Assembly: GCA_964631835.1 (NCBI GenBank)
Contig: CAZWAD010000006.1
Coordinates: 1 to 64,000 of the forward strand
Source: Bog-950 sp964631835
Lineage (GTDB): Bacteria > Bacteroidota > Bacteroidia > Chitinophagales > LD1
Reading direction: 5' to 3'
DNA: 64,000 nt
Below the pieces are notes generated by a model that saw only the letters and a list, made by a program, of their open reading frames with translations, had not been told where the DNA came from and made no database searches. A program made the translations under genes and the position numbers. This document shows, piece by piece, positions 53,976 to 61,301 of this stretch (positions are counted from its first letter, which is position 1; each line of letters starts with the position of its first letter).

Positions 53976-54578
53976 ATGAAACGCGAAATTTTATTTCTGT
54001 TTAGCGTATTTACAGTACTGCTTAGTACAACTCGGTCTTCAGCACAGAATACAGCGAGGCTACATACCCCTGCCACCGATTCATCAGCTTGGGAGGAAAA
54101 TACAGATTCGACTCCCACTATTTTTTTGAGTGATGTTAATGTGGTGCATTTCAAATCGCATGAGGAGTGGATACAATATTACAAATACAAAAGCCGTATT
54201 CAGAAAGTCTTGCCGTACGTAAAAGTTGCCAAGCAACTTTATGCTGAAATCAAAGAAGAGAAAGAAAATTCGCGCAGGCGTGTTTTCCGGCATTATAGGA
54301 AAGATGTGGAAAAAGAAATGCGCATAAAATTTGAAAAAGAACTGAAAGATTTAACCACCGGACAGGGCGAAATGCTCTTTAAACTTATTAACCGCGAAAC
54401 AGGGAATAACGCCTTCACTATTATTAAAGAGTTGAAAGGCGGCTTCACAGCATGGTTTTACCAAATGGTAGGCAAGCGCTGGGGATATGATTTAAAAGAA
54501 ATGTACGACCCCCAGAAAGAAAAAATAATCGAACTCATTATCCGCGAAATGGGTCCGGCTTATAATCAACCGATTTAG
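53976..54578 (+). CDS. DUF4294 family exported protein
   Basis: 200 residues. Signal peptide 1-23 (ends SSAQ). The mature part begins in polar sequence and continues as the DUF4294 domain (about 55-200) with FKSHEEWIQYYKYKSRIQKV, YAEIKEEKENSRRR and KLINRETGNNAFTIIKELKGG, a Bacteroidota-specific family of unknown function. Periplasmic. Confidence 0.85.
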   Translation: MKREILFLFSVFTVLLSTTRSSAQNTARLHTPATDSSAWEENTDSTPTIFLSDVNVVHFKSHEEWIQYYKYKSRIQKVLPYVKVAKQLYAEIKEEKENSRRRVFRHYRKDVEKEMRIKFEKELKDLTTGQGEMLFKLINRETGNNAFTIIKELKGGFTAWFYQMVGKRWGYDLKEMYDPQKEKIIELIIREMGPAYNQPI

Positions 54579-54699
54579 AAGGTTGAGGATTGATATTATT
54601 TTTTATTGAATTGAATTTTCTTCTGATTCAGCCGAAACCTTTTTCCATCTTATTCCGTAAAAAATGTCATTCATCTATTTCAAAACATATCCCTCTTGT

Positions 54700-55506
54700 A
54701 TGAATAACAAAGCAGTAACAACTATCCTAATTATAGCAGCAATGATCATACTCAACTCCTGCAAAAAGGAAACGATTACAAAAAATACGTCCTTTGCTTT
54801 TAACAGCACGGAATCAACAAAAATTGTACGCCAACTTTTTGCCCTAGCCATGCCTGTAGGGGCAAAGTCGTTTGCGTTTAAAAACAGTGAGTTCGAATGT
54901 GTAATTATTACTAAAGATAGCCTTTCAAGCCCTCAAACCACTACTTACAATTATGGCAGCGGATGTGCAGATGACGCTGGGGTGGTGCGCAAAGGTATTA
55001 TAACAGCCACTTATTACAATGAAAACATTCAAGAACAGGGAACCGTTATCACTCTCAGCTTTACTAATTTCTTTATCAATAACGATGAAGTAAGAGGAAC
55101 TATGAGTATTGAAAACATAGGCGCAAACGGCAGCGGAAACTGGGTGATTCGTTACCTCGCCAATTGCCAGGATTTTTCGCCTGTAAATGGAGAAACCCAG
55201 ATAGAAGCCAACCAGTATTTCGAATGGGTGGAAGGCGGTAATACACCGGTGTATGACGATGATGTATTTTCCATAACAGGTTCGTGTTCTGCTACAACTA
55301 TCAGCGGTAACCAGGCTATAGTTTCGATTCAACAGCCGCTGTTGGCTAAAACCTTACCCGGCTGCAACGAATACTTTGTGCAGGGGGTTACCCTTACTCA
55401 AACTACAAATGAGTCCGACAGATACCTTGATTATGGCAATGGTGAGTGCGATAATCTTGCAGTGCAAACCGTTAACGGTAATTCCCAGACTATTGTACTT
55501 GAATAA
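54700..55506 (+). CDS. Lipoprotein of unknown function
   Basis: 268 residues from the preferred start (MNNKAVTTILIIAAMIILNSCKKE; lipobox ILNSC). An upstream in-frame ATG at 54664 adds 12 residues before a good lipoprotein signal and is unlikely. The mature part is beta-rich with several cysteines (CADDAG, CSATT, CNEY, CDN). Family not recognised. Last gene before the IS3 scar. Confidence 0.7.
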   Translation: MNNKAVTTILIIAAMIILNSCKKETITKNTSFAFNSTESTKIVRQLFALAMPVGAKSFAFKNSEFECVIITKDSLSSPQTTTYNYGSGCADDAGVVRKGIITATYYNENIQEQGTVITLSFTNFFINNDEVRGTMSIENIGANGSGNWVIRYLANCQDFSPVNGETQIEANQYFEWVEGGNTPVYDDDVFSITGSCSATTISGNQAIVSIQQPLLAKTLPGCNEYFVQGVTLTQTTNESDRYLDYGNGECDNLAVQTVNGNSQTIVLE

Positions 55507-55647
55507 ATGTTTGTGCAAACTACACTGCATCATGATGTAGGGGCCCTACTATACCTGTCTCCGATTTTTCGCATTGAGCCCTCCTATTTTTGGAGACTGT
55601 TTCAAGTGGAGAATTTCGATCCATTATCTCCCCGAATCCCTTTCTTA

Positions 55648-55872
55648 TCAGACTTTACAGTTTTTCCCTATTGTATCTTTCAATGCTGCGTGCACCCAAA
55701 TCAGTTCTGCGTAGATCTCTTTCAACCGTGCGGTTTCTTCTTCTAACTGTTTGACCCGTTTCAACTCACTAATGTCCATCCCTCCGTATTTGGCTTTCCA
55801 GTTGTGTAAAGTCGCATGATTGATTTTTTCTGACTTCCTCCCTAATTTTAAATAGGCGAACTTCAGGGAAGT
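55648..55872 (-). pseudogene. IS3-family transposase OrfA remnant
   Basis: On the minus strand this reads LHNWKAKYGGMDISELKR, then VKQLEEETARLKEIYAELI and ALKDTIGKNCKV before a stop at 55648. That is the C-terminal two thirds of an IS3-group OrfA (helix-turn-helix end, then leucine-zipper). The N-terminal part is replaced by unrelated sequence and a stop just upstream, and no OrfB follows. So it is a broken fragment. The rest of the gap 55507-56033 shows no other feature. Confidence 0.82.
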
Positions 55873-56033
55873 TTACAATTAGTCTAAATATTCCTTAATT
55901 TATTTTAACTGTATTATAATTTACAGCTAACTATCATCTAATCAAATTTTTATAATAATAAGGTGTTATAACATCAACTTTGCATCTTAAAAGCTTATTG
56001 GTCGAACTCTTGACTACTTCACAATTTGGAAAA

Positions 56034-56987
56034 ATGAAACAGTATAACATAATCAAGTTTACTCGGTTAATCGTGACAAAGAGGGTTATTGCCGGGATAA
56101 TACTTTTACTGGTTTGTTGCCGTTTAACAGCTGGTAAAAACAAGCAAACTGAATTTTTGACAATACCCTGCCTTTCGTGGAACCAGACCGACAGTTCCTT
56201 AAGAAGTCTATTAGCACTGTGCCCACGGGCTATTGATAGTGTACGCACACTACGTGAGTTTACAGCTATTGCCGTTAAAGGTTCGCGTGAAACGAAACTT
56301 TATGATCTATACAAACCAGGTATCGGATACTCTCTACCCGAACTGTACGACCTTTATACAAGCGATGCTTCCGTAGCCATTTGTTTTGACTATGCCAATT
56401 TCTTTTCTAAAATTCTTACTTATTACGGTATCGAAAATTACATATTGGCTACAGGTTTACCAGGGGTACTTGTAGGCGGACATGCCCAGGTTGCTGTGGT
56501 AGTTAACACAGACAGTAATGAAGTGGTTCAGGTACACGACCCCAATTTCAATATGGAATATGTTAATACTAGTGGTGAGCCTATAGATGTTCGCGAACAA
56601 ATAAAGTATATTGAAAGCGGTAATTTTAAAGGTAAAGTGTCTATTCGCGAGGGTCGAAATCCACGATCTCTATTGCTTACTCATAATTTCTGGAAATTTT
56701 TTAGAGTTCTGAATCCTTCATATAAACAAATCAAAGGCAATACCTTAAGCAATAATGCGCAGGTGCCTCATGTTGTTTTTTATAAGGAGTCATTACATAA
56801 CATGCTCCATAAAGTAAGGAAAAATACCAGAAACTACATTAGCAAGTATATTGGTTACAAACCACCTCGCAATGCCAGAATGCTGGAGTTAATGTTGCCA
56901 GTTGCAATTAACTGTGTTGAGCAGAAAAACCAGAAATCCGAATTACTAAAAGAGCAAATAAAGAGGGAGCAAGCCTTTGTGCATTGA
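56034..56987 (+). CDS. Transglutaminase-like cysteine protein
   Basis: 317 residues from the preferred start; an ATG at 55980 adds 18 residues with no signal character. One N-terminal membrane anchor (about 13-32). The order Cys-His-Asp of a transglutaminase-like fold is C117 (VAICFDYANFF), H150 (GGHAQVAVVV) and D169 (VQVHDPNFN), with correct spacing. Such domains cut or cross-link peptides, often at the cell surface. Lower GC than most of the window and next to a transposase remnant, so it may have been acquired. Confidence 0.7.
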   Translation: MKQYNIIKFTRLIVTKRVIAGIILLLVCCRLTAGKNKQTEFLTIPCLSWNQTDSSLRSLLALCPRAIDSVRTLREFTAIAVKGSRETKLYDLYKPGIGYSLPELYDLYTSDASVAICFDYANFFSKILTYYGIENYILATGLPGVLVGGHAQVAVVVNTDSNEVVQVHDPNFNMEYVNTSGEPIDVREQIKYIESGNFKGKVSIREGRNPRSLLLTHNFWKFFRVLNPSYKQIKGNTLSNNAQVPHVVFYKESLHNMLHKVRKNTRNYISKYIGYKPPRNARMLELMLPVAINCVEQKNQKSELLKEQIKREQAFVH

Positions 56988-57115
56988 TTTTAAAATAACC
57001 ACAATCGAAATGATTAATAAAACTTTTCTTGCCCCTAAAGACGAGCGCAGTTGGCAAAGAAACAATTCAGTTTATTTTACGTATTAAAAACTAATCCCGA
57101 AAGGGCGTTAGTAAT

Positions 57116-57150
57116 GCAAAGGGCACATTCGCGGTGCCTTTTGCTGTTTT
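57116..57150. terminator. Hairpin between convergent genes
   Basis: An 11-bp stem with one G-T wobble (GCAAAGGGCAC with GTGCCTTTTGC, 7-base loop) followed on the plus strand by TGTTTT. It starts four bases past the dnaB stop and can serve the convergent transglutaminase-like gene as well. Confidence 0.55.
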
Positions 57151-58723
57151 AGAACGGGGTGTCCTCCTCGTTTTCAAAATCTTCTTTCTTATGCTTCTTT
57201 TCAAAAGTGATGTCATCGCCAGGGGTATCATCATTCATTCTCGATCCAAGGGTTTTGAAATTCCCCTCCTTAGGAAGTTTCTTTTTTACTTCTTCGTACT
57301 GCTCATCGGCTGAAATCTCATCAAGGTTTTCAAATTTGGCAAAGCTGCTGATGAAGCGTGTTTTCACCGTGCGAATCGGTCCGTTACGGTGTTTGGCTAT
57401 AATCACTTCGGCAATGTTGCGGTTGCTGTTTCCTTCAGCATCGGTATCGAGTCCGTAATATTCACCTCGGTAAAGGAAAATAACAATGTCAGCATCCTGT
57501 TCAATGGCTCCTGATTCGCGAAGGTCGGAGAGGATGGGTTTCTTGTCTCCACCGCGTGTTTCCACTGCTCGTGAAAGCTGCGATAGAGCAATAACCGGAA
57601 TCCCCAACTCTTTGGCAAGCCCTTTCAGCGAGCGCGATATCTGCGAAATCTCCTGCTCACGGTTGCCGCCTCTGCCGTCACCGGTGCCACTCATCAACTG
57701 CAGATAGTCAATCACTATCATCTGAATATCGTGTTGTTGCTTAAGCCTGCGGCACTTGCTGCGAATTTCAAAAATGTTGATGGCCGGAGTGTCGTCAATA
57801 AAAATGGGAGCTTCTTTCAGTTTATCAATCTTGGATGTAAGAATCTGGTATTCGTACGGATGCAGGTTTCCTTTACGAATCTTCTCTGAAGGAATATGTG
57901 ACTCCATCGAAATCATCCGCTGTACCAACTGTGAGCTCGACATTTCAAGCGAAAAGATGGCTACCGGTTTCTTGTGGTCAATAGCTGCGTTGCGGGCAAG
58001 AGCAAGTGTAAAAGCTGTTTTACCCATAGCCGGGCGGGCAGCAACAATAATTAAATCTGATTTCTGCCAACCCCCTGTAGCTTTGTCCAGCTCAATAAAG
58101 CCGGAAGCCACACCATTCAAATGGTCTTCGCTTACGTTCATGCGGATTTCCATTTCCTTCAGTTCACCCATCACCAGCGAGGAAATATCCTGCGACTCAC
58201 GCTTCAGGTTATTTTCCGAAATACTGAAAAGGTTCTTCTCAGCTTTATCCAACAACTCAAAAACATCAGTAGTGTCTTCGTAAGCATCTTTTATAATTTC
58301 CGTAGAAGTGGAAATAAGCGTGCGCTGGATATGTTTTTCTGCAAGCACCCGAGCATGATATTCTACATTGGCAGCCGAACCTACCTTATTCGTAAGCTGC
58401 GCCACATAAAAAGGGCCTCCTGCTGCATCCAGTTCACCGTTCTTCTTCAACTGCTCTGTTACGGTAAGCAAATCAATAGGAGCTAGGTTTTGGTACAGCA
58501 TGCGAATAGCGCGCCAGATGCGTTGGTGTGCATCTATGTAAAAGGTTTCATCCTTCAGAATATCGGCTACATCGTTAATGGCATTTGATTCAATCATCAC
58601 AGCACCTAGCACAGCTTCTTCAAGTTCTTTTGCTTGAGGAGGAAGTTTGCCAAAGTCAGTTACACTTGTGTCGGAAACAGTTTTTCTTACAAATGATTTC
58701 TTAATTAACTCTACGTCTGCCAT
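57149..58723 (-). CDS. dnaB: Replicative DNA helicase DnaB
   Basis: 524 residues. N-terminal helical DnaB domain (30-130) and RecA-like motor (about 200-470). Walker A ARPAMGKT (229-236), Walker B region MIVIDYLQLMSG, and ALSQLSRAVETRG. The C-terminal tail (about 475-524) is acidic and Glu/Asp/Lys rich. It unwinds DNA at the replication fork. Upstream (58724-58944) lies a single perfect DnaA box. Confidence 0.97.
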   Translation of the reverse strand: MADVELIKKSFVRKTVSDTSVTDFGKLPPQAKELEEAVLGAVMIESNAINDVADILKDETFYIDAHQRIWRAIRMLYQNLAPIDLLTVTEQLKKNGELDAAGGPFYVAQLTNKVGSAANVEYHARVLAEKHIQRTLISTSTEIIKDAYEDTTDVFELLDKAEKNLFSISENNLKRESQDISSLVMGELKEMEIRMNVSEDHLNGVASGFIELDKATGGWQKSDLIIVAARPAMGKTAFTLALARNAAIDHKKPVAIFSLEMSSSQLVQRMISMESHIPSEKIRKGNLHPYEYQILTSKIDKLKEAPIFIDDTPAINIFEIRSKCRRLKQQHDIQMIVIDYLQLMSGTGDGRGGNREQEISQISRSLKGLAKELGIPVIALSQLSRAVETRGGDKKPILSDLRESGAIEQDADIVIFLYRGEYYGLDTDAEGNSNRNIAEVIIAKHRNGPIRTVKTRFISSFAKFENLDEISADEQYEEVKKKLPKEGNFKTLGSRMNDDTPGDDITFEKKHKKEDFENEEDTPF

Positions 58724-58862
58724 ATTCTAAAACACTTAATCGGTGATGGAATTTTGTCCTGCCCTATTTTGGCGGGGCGACAAAAATTCACTTTTGAAAA
58801 CACATTAAAAAACAAATTCCACTATATATTTCCCAACCGTTCCACTAACAGTTTCTCGCGGT

Positions 58863-58871
58863 TTATCCACA
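58863..58871. promoter_or_regulatory. Perfect DnaA box upstream of dnaB
   Basis: TTATCCACA, identical to the consensus DnaA box, 140 bases upstream of the dnaB start. Only one is visible, so this is not an origin; DnaA may control dnaB here. Confidence 0.5.
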
Positions 58872-58944
58872 CAAAACAGAATCAGAATCGGATTGGTGAA
58901 AGTAAGAAAGAGGAATTTTAAATTTTCCGGGTTGTCAACACTGT

Positions 58945-60123
58945 TTACTGAAATGCGTTTAGCCCTGTAATATCCTGTCCTGTAATCAAAAGATGAATAT
59001 CGTGTGTGCCTTCGTAAGTAACCACTGTTTCCAGGTTCATGAGGTGGCGCATAATGGGATATTCTCCAGTAATTCCCATTCCTCCTAAAATCTGGCGGGC
59101 ACTGCGGGCAATGTCTAAAGCTATTTCGCAGCTGTTGCGTTTAGCCATAGAGATTTGAGCCGCGGTAGCGCGTTTTTCATTCTTCAAAACTCCCAACCGC
59201 CAAACCATCAACTGGGCTTTGGTAATTTCGGTAATCATTTCCGCAAGCTTTTTCTGCTGCAACTGAAACTGACCAATGGGTCTGCCGAACTGGATTCTTT
59301 CTTTGGCATAACGCAAGGCAGTATCGTAGCAATCAAGTGCAGCACCAATTGCTCCCCAGGCAATTCCGTAGCGAGCTGTAGAAAGACAACCCAGCGGACC
59401 CTTTATTCCCGAAACATTAGGCAACAAGTTCTCTTTCGGAACTTTTACATTGTTAAACACAAGCTCACCGGTGCACGAAACCCGCAAACTCCATTTATTA
59501 TGAGTGGTAGGCGTTGAAAAACCTTCCATACCGCGTTCCACTATCAAGCCCTGAATTTTTCCCGATTCGTTCTTTGCCCAAACAACGGCTATATCGGCTA
59601 ATGGAGCATTGCTAATCCACATCTTGGAGCCGTTCAGCAAGTAATGGTCACCTTTGTCTTTAAAGTTAGTTTCCATTCCCGCAGGGTTTGAGCCGTGGTC
59701 GGGCTCGGTCAATCCGAAGCAGCCAAACAACTCACCTTTAGCCAATTTGGGTAAATATTTTTTGCGCTGTTCCTCGCTCCCATAAGTATAAATAGGATAC
59801 ATCACCAACGAACCCTGAACCGAAGCCGTAGACCGCACACCGGAGTCGCAACGTTCCAATTCCTGAGAAATAATCCCATATGAAATTTCATCGAGCCCGC
59901 CACCACCATATTCAGCAGGAATTGTTGGACCAAAAGCACCCAACGCTCCGAGTTCTTTTACAATATGTTTGGGAAATTCTGCCTTCTGTGCATAATCTTC
60001 AATAACAGGGCTGAGATTTTTCTTTACATAATTGCGAATGGTTTCGCGTATTAGTTTGTGTTCATCGGTCAACAAATCATCAATTAAATAGTAGTCGTGT
60101 CCGTTGTATAAATCTGAGCGCAT
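58945..60123 (-). CDS. Acyl-CoA dehydrogenase, glutaryl-CoA dehydrogenase type
   Basis: 392 residues. FAD-binding acyl-CoA dehydrogenase with the segments GCFGLTEPDHGSNPAGM and KMWISNAPLADIAVVWAK, and the catalytic base E371 in TYEGTHDIH, the pattern of glutaryl-CoA dehydrogenase, which oxidises and decarboxylates glutaryl-CoA to crotonyl-CoA in lysine and tryptophan breakdown. A period-7 repeat is just upstream of the start codon. Divergent from folB. Confidence 0.88.
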   Translation of the reverse strand: MRSDLYNGHDYYLIDDLLTDEHKLIRETIRNYVKKNLSPVIEDYAQKAEFPKHIVKELGALGAFGPTIPAEYGGGGLDEISYGIISQELERCDSGVRSTASVQGSLVMYPIYTYGSEEQRKKYLPKLAKGELFGCFGLTEPDHGSNPAGMETNFKDKGDHYLLNGSKMWISNAPLADIAVVWAKNESGKIQGLIVERGMEGFSTPTTHNKWSLRVSCTGELVFNNVKVPKENLLPNVSGIKGPLGCLSTARYGIAWGAIGAALDCYDTALRYAKERIQFGRPIGQFQLQQKKLAEMITEITKAQLMVWRLGVLKNEKRATAAQISMAKRNSCEIALDIARSARQILGGMGITGEYPIMRHLMNLETVVTYEGTHDIHLLITGQDITGLNAFQ

Positions 60124-60131
60124 TTTTAAAG

Positions 60132-60159
60132 GTTAATAGTCAATAGTTAATTGTTAATC
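60132..60159. repeat. Period-7 repeat upstream of the glutaryl-CoA dehydrogenase-like gene
   Basis: Four units of the form GTYAATN (GTTAATA, GTCAATA and two more) in exact seven-base spacing, eight bases from the start codon. Confidence 0.75.
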
Positions 60160-60248
60160 GGTAAAAGCGAAAATAAAAACTATTGAATGTGATTCTTATT
60201 TCAGATAAAACTTTAAAATTGAATCTTTAAAACACGAAACTAAAATAC

Positions 60249-60599
60249 ATGGGTCTGATAGCAGTTGAGGGTTTGCAGTTTTATTCACATCACGGTTATC
60301 ATAAAGAAGAACAGGTTCTTGGCGGAAAATACGTTGTGGATATATATATGACCTTGAATTTTGACGAAGCTGCGGAAACTGATGATTTAAAGAAGACCAT
60401 TAACTACGAGGAAATTTACCAGCTCACTAAAATTGAAATGGAAGTTCATGCCAGGTTGATAGAACATGTTTGTAAAAGGATTTTAATGAAAGTGAAATCA
60501 AAATATCCGGAAGTGACGCACGTCAAAGTAAGAGTCAGCAAACACAGCCCGCCATTAAAAGGTCACGTAGAAAGGGTGTTTGTGGAACTGGAAGAGTGA
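60249..60599 (+). CDS. folB: Dihydroneopterin aldolase
   Basis: 116 residues. Family motifs FYSHHGYHKEEQ and KVRVSKHSPPL, where the Lys and His contribute to catalysis in folate synthesis. Length and start (MGLIAVEGLQFYSHHG) fit FolB well. Confidence 0.93.
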   Translation: MGLIAVEGLQFYSHHGYHKEEQVLGGKYVVDIYMTLNFDEAAETDDLKKTINYEEIYQLTKIEMEVHARLIEHVCKRILMKVKSKYPEVTHVKVRVSKHSPPLKGHVERVFVELEE

Positions 60600-60629
60600 T
60601 TTGAAGATTTGTTTTTTTGGATAGATTTG
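60600..60629 (+). promoter_or_regulatory. Promoter of tRNA-Cys
   Basis: TTTG (60600-60603), 18 bases, then TAGATTTG (60622-60629). Transcription would start about 60636, 29 bases before the tRNA. TTTG begins on the last base of the folB ORF. Confidence 0.75.
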
Positions 60630-60664
60630 CGCTCCCTGAAAAACGGAGTTATATTGCTAAATAT

Positions 60665-60735
60665 GGTCGGATGGCCGAGGGGTTAGGCAGAGCTCTGCAA
60701 AAGCTCCCACAGCGGTTCAAATCCGCTTCCGACCT
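60665..60735 (+). tRNA. tRNA-Cys (anticodon GCA)
   Basis: 71 bases: acceptor GGTCGGA/TCCGACC, D-arm GCC/GGC, anticodon stem GAGCT/AGCTC with loop CTGCAAA (anticodon GCA), T-arm AGCGG-TTCAAAT-CCGCT, discriminator T. CCA is not encoded. Independent transcription unit. Confidence 0.97.
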
Positions 60736-60738
60736 CGT

Positions 60739-60777
60739 AAAGGTTTCAGCGAAAGTTGAAACCTTTTGTTTTTTTAT
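60739..60777 (+). terminator. Terminator of tRNA-Cys
   Basis: 10-bp stem AAAGGTTTCA/TGAAACCTTT with an 8-base loop, followed by TTGTTTTTTT. It lies directly after the tRNA. Confidence 0.85.
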
Positions 60778-60786
60778 CATTAAGAG

Positions 60787-61128
60787 TCAATTTAATTCCT
60801 GTAAGATTTTCTTCGGCAACTTAGCCTTTACCAACTCATACGACTGCCGGATGTATTGTTCCCATTCTTCCCTTCTGAAAGCCGTTTCATCTTCCACATA
60901 AATCCATTTATAGCGGGCAAGGTAAGGCGCAGGAGTGATTCCCCTACGTGAAGAAAGATCTTCAAACTCTTCATCGGTAACTTTCAGTGAAACCTTCAGC
61001 ACTGAACTGAAACCCGTAACGCAAAACATTTTCCCTCCAACAAGAAAACATAAATCGTTTCCCCATTTTACATCTTCGGTTACATGAGGTAAACTGTTGC
61101 AGAAATTGCGTAGTGTTTCTAAATCCAT
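60787..61128 (-). CDS. MmcQ/YjbR family protein
   Basis: 113 residues, a small double-wing-like domain of the MmcQ/YjbR family (SLPHVTEDVKWGNDLCFLVGG, PAPYLARYKWIYVED). The family is widespread and its function is unsettled; a DNA-binding role has been proposed from the fold. Convergent with the tRNA-Cys unit. Confidence 0.92.
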   Translation of the reverse strand: MDLETLRNFCNSLPHVTEDVKWGNDLCFLVGGKMFCVTGFSSVLKVSLKVTDEEFEDLSSRRGITPAPYLARYKWIYVEDETAFRREEWEQYIRQSYELVKAKLPKKILQELN

Positions 61129-61301
61129 AACAACTTTTCCCCGGCAAAAGTAATCTCACAAAACTTATTGCGTATCCATTTCTATCCTGTTGAAAACATT
61201 GTGGAAACCTATTAAGCGATTTCAATCGTTCGGGAAGTTGATTTTCTATTTTCGCACAGGTTTTAGGGACACGATTAACGTTTAATCTTAAACGACAGTA
61301 A

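Noticed and set aside
55507..56033. Intact IS element
   Set aside because: Only the C-terminal part of OrfA is present, with no OrfB and no visible terminal inverted repeats.
58724..58944. Replication origin upstream of dnaB
   Set aside because: Only one DnaA box and no AT-rich unwinding region or dnaA/dnaN nearby.
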